A stretch of DNA of 20,472 nucleotides from an uncultured Lachnoclostridium sp. (GTDB lineage Bacteria > Bacillota > Clostridia > Lachnospirales > Lachnospiraceae): positions 1 through 20,472 of the forward strand of contig CABQJX010000040.1 of the NCBI GenBank assembly GCA_902464595.1. The letters are read 5' to 3'. The translations under genes and the position numbers were made by a program. The notes under the pieces are model-generated. The model was not told the origin of the DNA, made no database searches, and was given only the letters and a program-made list of their open reading frames with translations. Shown one piece after another: positions 6,816-14,377 of this stretch; position 1 is the stretch's first letter, and each line of letters starts with the position of its first letter.

Positions 6816-8102
6816 ATGATCAGGATTATGCAATACGGACAGGTGGCAAACAGCGAGATTTTTGCACGGGGCGGGGAGAGCGCTAAGGTAGAGGGCATTG
6901 TATCCGATATTATCGCCAATGTGAAGAAAAATGGGGATAGAGCTCTTTTTCAGTACTGTGAGCAGTTTGACCAGGCTAAATTGGACTGCCTGGAGGTGAC
7001 AGAGAAAGAAATGGAGGATGCCCTTAAGCAGGTGGGGGAATCGTTTTTGGGAGTACTCCGGCGCTCAGCCGATCATATCAGAAAATTTCATGAGAAGCAG
7101 GTGAGAAACAGTTTTCTGATCAATGATACCCCCGGCGTAGTGATGGGACAAAAGGTTGTGCCCCTTGACAAAGTGGGGCTGTATGTGCCAGGGGGGACAG
7201 CGGCGTATCCTTCCTCTGTTTTGATGAACGGGATTCCGGCAAAGATCGCAGGGGTAAAGGAGATCATCATGGTTTCTCCGGCGAGAAATGGCGTGATCGA
7301 TCCAGTGATCTTAGCAGCTGCAAGGATCGCGGGTATTGACCGCATCTTTAAGATCGGAGGAGCCCAGGCAGTGGCAGCCCTGGCCTTTGGAACAGAAAGT
7401 GTTCCCGGGGTAGATAAGATCGTGGGGCCGGGAAATGCCTTTGTTGCAGAGGCGAAGCGCCAGGTCTACGGAAAAGTGGCCATTGATATGATTGCAGGCC
7501 CCAGTGAAATTTTAGTCATTGCGGACAGTACCTGTGATCCCAGGTATGTAGCCGCTGACCTGCTGTCCCAGGCAGAACATGATAAGATGGCAAGCGCGGT
7601 ATTGGTGACAGACAGCATGAGCCTGGCAGAAGCGGTGAGAGGCGAGCTGGAACGTCAGCTTCCCCTTCTTTCAAGGGAGGAGATCGCCCGCACATCCATT
7701 GACCAGAACGGTAAGATCATTGTAACAAAGGATCTGGAAAAGGCGGTTCAGATCGCCAACGAGATTGCGCCGGAGCACTTAGAGCTCTGTGTGGATCAGC
7801 CTTTTGACTATCTGGACCGGATCCGCCATGCAGGCTCCGTATTCTTAGGAAAGCATTGTCCTGAGGCATTGGGGGATTATTTTGCAGGGCCTAATCATAC
7901 GCTGCCCACAGGAGGTACAGCCAGATTTTCCAGCCCCCTTTCTGTTGACGATTTTGTGAAGAAATATCAATACACCTATTTTACCCAGGAGGCACTGTCA
8001 AAGGTAGGGGAGGATGTGGCCTGTTTTGCCCAGCGGGAAGGCTTGTCCGCCCATGCAAGGAGCGTTACCATCCGAATGGAAGGGGAAGAAGCTGATGAGT
8101 AA
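6816..8102 (+). CDS. hisD: Histidinol dehydrogenase
   Basis: At 428 residues this is standard length. The NAD-binding region includes KVGLYVPGGTAAYPSSVLM and VDKIVGPGNAFVAEAKRQVYG. The family zinc ligands are present: Q252 and H255 (LSQAEHDK), D354 (LGDYFAGPNHTLPTGG) and H413 (GLSAHARSV), by correspondence with E. coli Q259, H262, D360 and H419. The enzyme carries out the last two oxidations, L-histidinol to histidinal to L-histidine, with NAD+. It starts 22 nt after hisG, and its end overlaps hisC by 8 nt. Confidence 0.97.
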   Translation: MIRIMQYGQVANSEIFARGGESAKVEGIVSDIIANVKKNGDRALFQYCEQFDQAKLDCLEVTEKEMEDALKQVGESFLGVLRRSADHIRKFHEKQVRNSFLINDTPGVVMGQKVVPLDKVGLYVPGGTAAYPSSVLMNGIPAKIAGVKEIIMVSPARNGVIDPVILAAARIAGIDRIFKIGGAQAVAALAFGTESVPGVDKIVGPGNAFVAEAKRQVYGKVAIDMIAGPSEILVIADSTCDPRYVAADLLSQAEHDKMASAVLVTDSMSLAEAVRGELERQLPLLSREEIARTSIDQNGKIIVTKDLEKAVQIANEIAPEHLELCVDQPFDYLDRIRHAGSVFLGKHCPEALGDYFAGPNHTLPTGGTARFSSPLSVDDFVKKYQYTYFTQEALSKVGEDVACFAQREGLSAHARSVTIRMEGEEADE

Positions 8103-9186
8103 GTTTTTAAATGGGAAATATAACAGCCTGAAAGTTTATACTCCGGGGGAGCAGCCTCGGGATAAGCGTTATATTAAATTAAACACCAACGAGTCCCCCT
8201 ATCCCCCTTCAAAAGGAGTGATAAGGGCAGTCAGCCCCTCGGAGATTGAGAAGCTCCGCTTATATCCGGATCCGGAATGTACAGAGCTGAAGGAGAAGAT
8301 AGCTGCCCTTTACGGTGTCAAGAGGGAAAATATCTATCTCTCCAACGGCTCAGACGACATCCTCTATTTTGCGTTCATGGCTTTTGGAGGAGAAGGCGGG
8401 CCGATACGCTTCCCTGAGATCAGCTATGGCTTCTATCAGGTATTTGCGGATCTTTTACATATCGATTGCCTGAGGATACCTTTAAGGGAGGATTTTACCA
8501 TTGACTGCCAGGATTACTGCGGCGGTGATGGAATGGTGGTGATTGCGAATCCTAATGCGCCCACAGGCCTGGCGCTGACCAGGGAGGAGATCTGCCCTAT
8601 CCTGGATTCCAACCGAAACAGGGTAGTCCTCATCGATGAGGCATATATTGATTTTGGCGGTCAGTCCTGTGTCCCTTTGACCGCAGAGTACGACAACCTT
8701 CTGGTGGTTCAGACCTTTTCCAAATCCCGTTCCATGGCCGGAGCCAGGCTGGGGTTTGCCATCGCAGACAAGGGCCTGATCGAGGACCTGAACCGGATCA
8801 AATATTCCACCAACCCCTATAATATCAATCGGCTGACCATGGCAGCGGCCCAGGCAGCAGTGGAGGAAAATGAGTATTATATAGAAAAGTGCAGGGAGAT
8901 CCAAAAAACCCGCCAATATACCCAGGAACAGCTGGAAAGCCTGGATTTTGAGGTTATTCCTTCCCTGGCTAATTTCGTATTTGCAAAAAGCAGAAGGATA
9001 GGGGGAGAAAACCTGTATTTGCAGCTGAAGGAGCGGGGCGTACTGGTACGTCATTTTCAAACCGAAAAGATAAAGGACTATAACAGAATCACCATCGGGA
9101 CAAAAGAGGAGATGGATATTTTGCTGGATAAGATAAGGGAGATATTAAAGGAACAGGAAAGGGGGAAAGGCAATGCGGGCCAGTGA
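8095..9186 (+). CDS. hisC: Histidinol-phosphate aminotransferase
   Basis: This is a fold-type I PLP enzyme of 363 residues. LNTNESPYPPS at the N terminus binds substrate phosphate. NPNAPTGLAL and VLIDEAYIDFGG carry the usual cofactor contacts, and the Schiff-base lysine is K210 in TFSKSRSMAGARLGFA. It transaminates imidazole-acetol phosphate with glutamate to give L-histidinol phosphate. The frame is open further upstream inside hisD, but the ATG at 8095 overlaps the hisD stop (ATGAGTAA) and gives the normal N terminus MSKFLNGKYNSLKVYTPG, so it is preferred. The 3' end overlaps hisB by 14 nt. Confidence 0.96.
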   Translation: MSKFLNGKYNSLKVYTPGEQPRDKRYIKLNTNESPYPPSKGVIRAVSPSEIEKLRLYPDPECTELKEKIAALYGVKRENIYLSNGSDDILYFAFMAFGGEGGPIRFPEISYGFYQVFADLLHIDCLRIPLREDFTIDCQDYCGGDGMVVIANPNAPTGLALTREEICPILDSNRNRVVLIDEAYIDFGGQSCVPLTAEYDNLLVVQTFSKSRSMAGARLGFAIADKGLIEDLNRIKYSTNPYNINRLTMAAAQAAVEENEYYIEKCREIQKTRQYTQEQLESLDFEVIPSLANFVFAKSRRIGGENLYLQLKERGVLVRHFQTEKIKDYNRITIGTKEEMDILLDKIREILKEQERGKGNAGQ

Positions 9187-9760
9187 GATCAACAGAAAGA
9201 CGTCAGAGACAGAAATTTCCCTTAAACTGAATTTAGATGGAAAGGGTATAAGCCGCATAGATACGGGTATGGGATTCCTGGATCATATGCTTACATTATT
9301 TTCACGCCATGGAGGCTTTGATCTGGATATTCAGTGTGATGGGGATTTAACGGTGGACGGCCATCACAGCACAGAGGATATTGGCATCTGTCTGGGAAGG
9401 GCATTTTCAGAAGCCCTGGGAACCATGGCTGGGATCCGGCGGTATGCCCACGTCCTTCTCCCTATGGACGAGGCGCTGATCCTCTGTGCCTTAGATATTT
9501 CCGGGAGGGGGTATCTGGGTTATGAACTCACAATCCCTGCAAAAAAAGTGGGAACCTTTGATACAGAGCTGGTGGAAGAATTTTTCCTGGCCTTTGTACG
9601 CAATGCCAATATGACCCTTCATATCAGGCAGCTGTCAGGGAGCAACTCTCATCATATTATCGAGGGGGCTTTTAAGGCCTTTGGACGTGTGTTAAAAGAA
9701 GGGGTGTCCATAGATCCCGCTTTAGAGGGGGAGATCCCTTCCACGAAAGGAGTGCTGTGA
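9173..9760 (+). CDS. hisB: Imidazoleglycerol-phosphate dehydratase
   Basis: This 195-residue protein is the monofunctional HisB of most bacteria, without the phosphatase domain found in E. coli. The two manganese-binding repeats are visible: FLDHMLTLFSRHGGFDL with DGHHSTEDIGICLGRAF, and later the SNSHHIIEGAFKAFGR motif. It dehydrates imidazole-glycerol phosphate to imidazole-acetol phosphate. The absent phosphatase is supplied by the PHP-type histidinol phosphatase at the end of this operon. Its start lies 14 nt inside hisC. Confidence 0.97.
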   Translation: MRASEINRKTSETEISLKLNLDGKGISRIDTGMGFLDHMLTLFSRHGGFDLDIQCDGDLTVDGHHSTEDIGICLGRAFSEALGTMAGIRRYAHVLLPMDEALILCALDISGRGYLGYELTIPAKKVGTFDTELVEEFFLAFVRNANMTLHIRQLSGSNSHHIIEGAFKAFGRVLKEGVSIDPALEGEIPSTKGVL

Positions 9761-10392
9761 TGATCGCGATTGTGGACTATGGGGTGGGAAACTTATTTTC
9801 CCTGCAGAGCTCCCTTCAGTGGCTGGGGGCAGAGACGGTTGTCAGCGGTGATCCCAGGATCCTTTGCCAGGCAGATAAGCTGATCCTTCCAGGAGTGGGG
9901 GCTTTTGGAGATGCGGCGGATAAGCTGCGCAGAGGAAATCTGGATCAGGTTCTTATTGAGGAGGCCAAAAAAGGAAAACCTCTTATGGGAATCTGCCTGG
10001 GGATGCAGCTTTTATTTGAAGAAGGATATGAATATGGACGCCATAAAGGGCTGGGGCTGATCCCTGGCAGGGTGGTCTCCATGAAAGGAGTGGTTCCTGA
10101 GGATTATAAGATCCCCCATATTGGATGGAATGGTCTTATTTTCCCCAAAGGGAGGGAAAAGCATCCTATCTTTTGTTCCGTCAAGGAAGGGGACTGCGTG
10201 TATTTTGTACATTCTTTCTTTGCAGAGGACTGCGAGGAGGATACCATCGCCTCAGTGGAATACGGAGCGGTTCTGACTGCCGCTGTGTCCAAAGATAATG
10301 TATGCGGCTGTCAGTTCCATCCGGAAAAGAGCGGCCAGGTGGGATTATCCATTTTAAAGGCATTCTGCCAATGGGGCAAAAATATAAGTTAG
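9760..10392 (+). CDS. hisH: Imidazole glycerol phosphate synthase, glutamine amidotransferase subunit
   Basis: This is a class I glutamine amidotransferase of 210 residues. The nucleophile is C79 in GICLGMQLLFE, and H187 with E189 (FHPEKS) complete the triad. LPGVGAFGDAADKL near the N terminus is the usual HisH loop. It hydrolyses glutamine and passes ammonia to HisF. The ATG at 9760 overlaps the hisB stop by one base (TGATG) and has AAAGGA 8 nt upstream. A GTG directly before it at 9757 would add one residue. Confidence 0.96.
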   Translation: MIAIVDYGVGNLFSLQSSLQWLGAETVVSGDPRILCQADKLILPGVGAFGDAADKLRRGNLDQVLIEEAKKGKPLMGICLGMQLLFEEGYEYGRHKGLGLIPGRVVSMKGVVPEDYKIPHIGWNGLIFPKGREKHPIFCSVKEGDCVYFVHSFFAEDCEEDTIASVEYGAVLTAAVSKDNVCGCQFHPEKSGQVGLSILKAFCQWGKNIS

Positions 10393-10439
10393 AAACAGAG
10401 ACAAAAACATAAGTACAGAAACAGAATAGGAGAAAGCAT

Positions 10440-11183
10440 ATGAAATTATTTCCCGCTATCGATCTGTATCAGGGGAGTGCGGTGCGGCTCTACAAAGGAG
10501 ATTATGACCAGATGACGGTTTACAGCCGGACACCCTGCAAGGTGGCAGCCTTTTTTGAAGAAAAGGGCGCTTCCTGTCTTCACTTAGTGGATCTGGAGGG
10601 AGCCAGGTCGGGGGATACCCCCAATCTTCCAGCGGTAAAAGAGATCCTTTCTAAGACACGGCTGTATACGGAGTTAGGGGGAGGGATCCGGAGCCTGAAT
10701 ACCATCGACAAGTATCTGTCTATCGGTGTAAACCGGGTGATCTTAGGCACTGCTGCCATTACAGAGCCAGGTTTTGTGGCGTCGGCAGTGAAAGCCTTTG
10801 GGCCGGAGGCCATTGCCGTTGGAGTGGACATAAAAGATGGAAAAGCGGCCATCAAGGGCTGGACAGAGGTAACGGACATCAGCTGTGACGATTTTTGCCT
10901 GCAGATGGAGAATCTGGGTGTGAAGACGGTGATCTGTACGGATATTTCCAGGGACGGGGCAATGAAAGGGACGAACAGGAGCCTGTATGAGCATTTATCC
11001 CGCAAATTTAAGCTGGACATCATTGCTTCCGGCGGAGTTTCCAATCTGAGGGATATTGAGGCATTGGCAGCTATGAAGATTTCGGGAGCCATTTTAGGAA
11101 AGGCCTTATATACAGGGGCGGTTGACCTGGGGGAAGCGCTCCTTGCAGCCGAGCAGGAGGAGGAAGCGTCTAGCCGCTCATAG
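10440..11183 (+). CDS. hisA: ProFAR isomerase (5'-phosphoribosylformimino AICAR-ribotide isomerase)
   Basis: This is a (beta-alpha)8 barrel of 247 residues. The two general acid/base aspartates are D8 (FPAIDLYQG) and D130 (AVGVDIKDGKAAIKGW). The phosphate-binding loops LGGGIRS and IASGGVSNLRD are conserved. It opens the ribose ring of ProFAR by an Amadori rearrangement to give PRFAR, the substrate of HisFH. The 47-nt gap after hisH is the largest within the operon and holds AGGAGAAAGCAT just before the ATG. The ~15-residue C-terminal tail, rich in E and S (AEQEEEASSRS), is probably not structural. Confidence 0.97.
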   Translation: MKLFPAIDLYQGSAVRLYKGDYDQMTVYSRTPCKVAAFFEEKGASCLHLVDLEGARSGDTPNLPAVKEILSKTRLYTELGGGIRSLNTIDKYLSIGVNRVILGTAAITEPGFVASAVKAFGPEAIAVGVDIKDGKAAIKGWTEVTDISCDDFCLQMENLGVKTVICTDISRDGAMKGTNRSLYEHLSRKFKLDIIASGGVSNLRDIEALAAMKISGAILGKALYTGAVDLGEALLAAEQEEEASSRS

Positions 11184-11203
11184 ACGGGAAAGGAGTTTCG
11201 AGT

Positions 11204-11959
11204 ATGATAACAAAAAGAATTATCCCCTGTTTGGATGTGCGGGATGGACGGGTGGTAAAGGGAGTCAATTTTTCCAATCTGTCTGACGTATCCTCACCCG
11301 TAAGATTAGCAGAATATTATTCCAGCCACGGCGCAGATGAGCTGGTATTTTACGATATTACAGCCTCTGCGCAGGGGCGGACCCTGTTTACGGACATTCT
11401 CAAGGAGGTTGCCCGCACCATATTTATCCCTCTTACCGTAGGGGGAGGGATCAATACAGTGGATGATTTCGAACGTGTGTTAAAATGTGGGGCAGATAAG
11501 GTCAGCGTCAATTCCGGCGCGATCAAAAATCCCTCCCTTATTTTGGAGGCAGCGAAAAAATATGGGGATCAGTGCGTGGTTCTCTCTGTGGATGCGAAGC
11601 GGGAGGATGGGCATTACTGTGTCTTTGCCAAAGGAGGACGGGAAAATACAGGGATGGACGCTTTGGAATGGATCAAAAAGGGGATCTCCATGGGAGCTGG
11701 GGAGGTGGTTTTAAACAGCATTGACACAGACGGGGTGAAAGGCGGCTTTGATCTGGAAATGCTGGAGGCAGTCTGTGAAATTTCCACCGTACCTGTGATC
11801 GCTTCCGGAGGGGCCGGTTCCATCGAGGATTTTATCCATCTGTTCCAGACACTGCCGAAAGTGGACGCCGGCCTGGCAGCCTCTATCTTCCATTTTGGGC
11901 AGGTAGAGATCCCCGATCTGAAGGCCCGCTTAAGGGAACATGGAATCATTGTAAGATAA
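11204..11959 (+). CDS. hisF: Imidazole glycerol phosphate synthase, cyclase subunit
   Basis: This is a (beta-alpha)8 barrel of 251 residues with the catalytic aspartates D11 (IIPCLDVRDGRVVKG) and D130 (VVLSVDAKREDG). Phosphate loops LTVGGGINTVDD and IASGGAGSIEDF are intact. It uses ammonia from HisH to convert PRFAR into imidazole-glycerol phosphate and AICAR. AICAR returns to purine synthesis. It is placed 20 nt after hisA with AAAGGAG ahead of the ATG. Confidence 0.98.
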   Translation: MITKRIIPCLDVRDGRVVKGVNFSNLSDVSSPVRLAEYYSSHGADELVFYDITASAQGRTLFTDILKEVARTIFIPLTVGGGINTVDDFERVLKCGADKVSVNSGAIKNPSLILEAAKKYGDQCVVLSVDAKREDGHYCVFAKGGRENTGMDALEWIKKGISMGAGEVVLNSIDTDGVKGGFDLEMLEAVCEISTVPVIASGGAGSIEDFIHLFQTLPKVDAGLAASIFHFGQVEIPDLKARLREHGIIVR

Positions 11960-11979
11960 ACATAAAAGGAGAGTCGCAT

Positions 11980-12630
11980 ATGGTATCCATTGATCAGCTG
12001 AAATTTGACAGCTCTGGATTAATTCCTGCAATTGTAGTAGACTATGAGACAAAGAAGGTTCTCACACTGGCTTATATGAATGAGGAAAGCCTTAAAATTT
12101 CCATGGAGAGGGGCCTGACCTGTTTTTGGAGCCGTTCCCGCCAGGAATTATGGCTGAAGGGAGAGACTTCCGGAAATTACCAGCATATTTACAGCATCAC
12201 GGCTGACTGCGATAGGGACGCGCTGGTGGTGACAGTGATGAAGGACGGCCCAGCCTGCCATCTGGGAACCGATTCCTGCTTCCAGGATCTGGTGTATTTG
12301 AATCCTCAGAATGCAGGCTTTACCATGGAAGGGCTGATGGATCTTATAAGGGGACGCAAAACAGAGAAAAAAGAGGGATCCTACACCACCTATCTGTTTG
12401 AAAAGGGAATGGATAAAATTTTGAAAAAAGTGGGTGAGGAGTCCACAGAGGTGATCATTGCGGCAAAAGGGAATGACAGGAAAGAGACCATTTATGAGAT
12501 TTCTGATCTGGCCTACCACGTTATGGTATTGATGATCGAGATGGGCATTTCTCTTGAGGATATATACAGAGAGCTTGCAGGCCGCCATGTGATCGATCAT
12601 AAAGTGAAACAGGAGAAAATGACCACATGA
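11980..12630 (+). CDS. hisIE: Bifunctional phosphoribosyl-AMP cyclohydrolase / phosphoribosyl-ATP pyrophosphohydrolase
   Basis: This 216-residue protein is a HisI-HisE fusion. The HisI part (about residues 1-110) has YMNEESL, GLTCFWSRSRQELWLKGETSGN, the DCDRDAL metal site and GPACHLGTDSCF. The HisE part (about 120-216) has KVGEESTEVIIAAKGND and EISDLAYHVMVLM, the MazG-like helices with the acidic metal-binding residues. The protein catalyses steps two and three of the pathway: pyrophosphate removal from PR-ATP and opening of the adenine ring. It lies 20 nt after hisF, and its TGA overlaps the next ATG. Confidence 0.97.
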   Translation: MVSIDQLKFDSSGLIPAIVVDYETKKVLTLAYMNEESLKISMERGLTCFWSRSRQELWLKGETSGNYQHIYSITADCDRDALVVTVMKDGPACHLGTDSCFQDLVYLNPQNAGFTMEGLMDLIRGRKTEKKEGSYTTYLFEKGMDKILKKVGEESTEVIIAAKGNDRKETIYEISDLAYHVMVLMIEMGISLEDIYRELAGRHVIDHKVKQEKMTT

Positions 12631-13469
12631 TGAAAAAAAGCGCTTGGAAGGCCAATCTGCACACACATACCTCCTTTTGCGACGGAAAAAACTCACCGGA
12701 GGAAATGGTCCGGTCCGCGGTTGAAAAAGGATTTGACGTGCTGGGATTTTCCGGCCACAGCTATACCCCCTTTGACGAGACATACTGCATGAGTTTGGAA
12801 AATACCAGGCGGTATCAGGAGGAGGTTCGCAGGCTGGCTGAAACATACAGGGATCAGATCCGTATATTCTGCGGGATTGAACAGGATATTTATTCCGATC
12901 AGCCCACAGAGCCTTATGATTATGTGATCGGTTCCGTCCATGCAGTCTACAGGGAAGATGGAAGGAGCGGACGGTATATCTACGTGGACTCGGATCTTGC
13001 TGCCTTAAAGGAGGCTGTGTCTGAACTCTATGGCGGGGATTATCTGGCGTTGGCAGAGGATTACTTTTCCATTGTTTCCCAAGTGGTGCACAAGACTGGC
13101 TGCCAGATCGTAGGGCATTTTGATCTCCTCACAAAATTTAATGAACAGGAGCACCTTTTTGATGAGAGCCATCCCAGATATAAGGAGGCAGTCCATCAGG
13201 CCTTATCAAAATTACTTCAGGCAGATCCCATATTTGAGATCAATACAGGAGCGATGGCCAGGGGATACCGGACATCTCCCTATCCGTCGCCTTCTATTTT
13301 GCGGAGCATATATCAGGCAGGCGGGCGTATCACCATAAACAGCGACAGCCACAGTGCTTCTTCTCTGGATTTTGGATTTGAGGCGGCCAGGGAGGCCGCA
13401 CGATCCTGTGGATTTTCTGTTTTTTGGACCATGGATGAACATGGGAAATTTGCAGAACAGCCCCTTTAA
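12627..13469 (+). CDS. hisJ: Histidinol-phosphatase, PHP family (HisJ-type)
   Basis: This 280-residue PHP-domain phosphatase has the metal-binding motifs in order: LHTHTSFCDG (H12, H14), LGFSGHSYTP, FCGIEQDIYS, VIGSVHAV, IVGHFDLL, FEINTGAM and NSDSHSA. PHP-type HisJ hydrolyses L-histidinol phosphate to L-histidinol and replaces the HAD-type phosphatase domain of the enterobacterial HisB. Its ATGA overlap with hisIE and its place at the end of an operon that lacks any other phosphatase make this role very likely. PHP domains are widespread, so homology alone would be weaker evidence. No clear terminator follows in the next ~70 nt. Confidence 0.92.
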   Translation: MMKKSAWKANLHTHTSFCDGKNSPEEMVRSAVEKGFDVLGFSGHSYTPFDETYCMSLENTRRYQEEVRRLAETYRDQIRIFCGIEQDIYSDQPTEPYDYVIGSVHAVYREDGRSGRYIYVDSDLAALKEAVSELYGGDYLALAEDYFSIVSQVVHKTGCQIVGHFDLLTKFNEQEHLFDESHPRYKEAVHQALSKLLQADPIFEINTGAMARGYRTSPYPSPSILRSIYQAGGRITINSDSHSASSLDFGFEAAREAARSCGFSVFWTMDEHGKFAEQPL

Positions 13470-13539
13470 TAGGATCGCAGTCAGAGCAGCCGGAGCAATG
13501 TGGTCAGCAGATGCAGCAAACGCAGGACTTTCAAGGTAG

Positions 13540-13568
13540 TTGTAATTATTCTGATTTATTAGTATAAT
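13540..13568 (+). promoter_or_regulatory. Sigma-A promoter ahead of the DUF6106-like gene
   Basis: TTGTAA (13540-13545) and a perfect TATAAT (13563-13568) are separated by 17 nt. It gives the next gene a ~85-nt leader and shows that this gene is not simply the last member of the his operon. Confidence 0.7.
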
Positions 13569-13659
13569 ATCCTATAAGCTTTTACAGTGTGAGGGAAGGG
13601 TTTCCGTAAAGCAGTAAAAGAAAAAACATTGATAAAAATGCAAAAGGAGACTGGATAAG

Positions 13660-14157
13660 ATGAATGATGACAATTACGTAGAGTGGCTTGTAAAGAGAAA
13701 GGATCCCGTCTATGCGCTGCCAGTGAAGATACTTATGGCGGTTCTCTGCGCCGTGTGCGCATTTTTGGCCATACAGACAGTTTTTGGAGTGCTGTTTTTG
13801 ATCGCGGCAGGCGTCGGCTCTTATTTTGTATTTTTGAACCTGAGCGTAGAGTATGAATATCTGTTTGCAGAGGGCGGACTGTCCGTGGACCGGATCATGG
13901 GAAAGGCCAGGAGAAAACGGGTATTTGATTGTGAGAAGGAGGATGTCCAGGCTGTGGCCCCGGCAGATTCCTTTGTGTTAAAGGAATATGAAAGACAGGA
14001 AATGAAAGTGAAGGATTATTCCTCCGGCGTCGCGGGAGCTAAGGTGTACGCCCTGATCTACCAAAAAGGCGGGGAGAACTGCAAGGTCTTGTTTGAGCCC
14101 AACGAGAGGATGACAGCAGCTATGCGCAGGGCCTATCCGAGAAAATTTACTGCGTGA
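13660..14157 (+). CDS. DUF6106-like small membrane protein of unknown function
   Basis: This is a 165-residue protein. After a short cytoplasmic start (MNDDNYVEWLVKRKDPVY) come two closely spaced hydrophobic segments, about residues 22-40 and 43-62. The rest is a soluble, mixed alpha/beta region (YEYLFAEGGLSVDRIMGKARRKRVF ...) ending in the basic stretch AMRRAYPRKF. The N-terminal pattern and length resemble the DUF6106 family common in Lachnospiraceae, although that name is from memory. The soluble part has the look of a PH-like or bPH domain of a small membrane protein, which is inference only. AAAAGGAG precedes the ATG. The gene has its own promoter and is followed by an inverted repeat, so it seems to be monocistronic. 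Confidence 0.8.
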   Translation: MNDDNYVEWLVKRKDPVYALPVKILMAVLCAVCAFLAIQTVFGVLFLIAAGVGSYFVFLNLSVEYEYLFAEGGLSVDRIMGKARRKRVFDCEKEDVQAVAPADSFVLKEYERQEMKVKDYSSGVAGAKVYALIYQKGGENCKVLFEPNERMTAAMRRAYPRKFTA

Positions 14158-14179
14158 TCTCAGGTCTTTGGATCTTTTG

Positions 14180-14208
14180 TGAGCCAGCCATTCTATTAGG
14201 CTGGCTCA
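14180..14208 (+). terminator. Hairpin after the DUF6106-like gene, probable terminator
   Basis: TGAGCCAGCC (14180-14189) and GGCTGGCTCA (14199-14208) form a perfect 10-bp stem with a 9-nt loop. The following sequence (TAGTGCCTTATT) is only weakly T-rich, so this could be a weak terminator or an RNA-stabilising stem. Confidence 0.6.
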
Positions 14209-14254
14209 TAGTGCCTTATTAGTAAATTCAATGAACCGATTCCTGATTTTTGAT

Positions 14255-14283
14255 TTGACAAGGAAGGTAAAATTTGCTAGTAT
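14255..14283 (+). promoter_or_regulatory. guaB promoter
   Basis: A perfect TTGACA (14255-14260) is followed after 17 nt by TAGTAT (14278-14283), with TG at 14275-14276 making an extended -10. A TATAAG hexamer overlaps at 14281 but would need a 20-nt spacer. The ~90-nt leader contains a small perfect hairpin (GCCGG/CCGGC at 14299-14312). I see no purine riboswitch core. Confidence 0.65.
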
Positions 14284-14377
14284 AAGATACTAACAAGCGC
14301 CGGAAGACCGGCATTCACGACTTCCATATTCTAACAAAACATATCAATCAAAATACGCAGAAAGTGAGGAACTAAAT

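Noticed and set aside
8014..8094. Longer hisC start inside hisD
   Set aside because: This upstream extension reads hisD codons in another frame, adds 27 residues not typical of HisC, and the ATG at 8095 overlaps the hisD stop as expected for a coupled start.
8482..9060. 192-codon minus-strand open frame inside hisC
   Set aside because: It is antisense to a complete aminotransferase with a conserved lysine motif, and its composition follows the hisC codons.
12148..12846. 232-codon minus-strand open frame across hisIE-hisJ
   Set aside because: It is antisense to two conserved genes that overlap by ATGA, with no start signals.
14284..14377. Purine or other riboswitch in the guaB leader
   Set aside because: The only structure seen is a 5-bp hairpin (14299-14312). 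The purine riboswitch core and a terminator or sequestering hairpin are missing.
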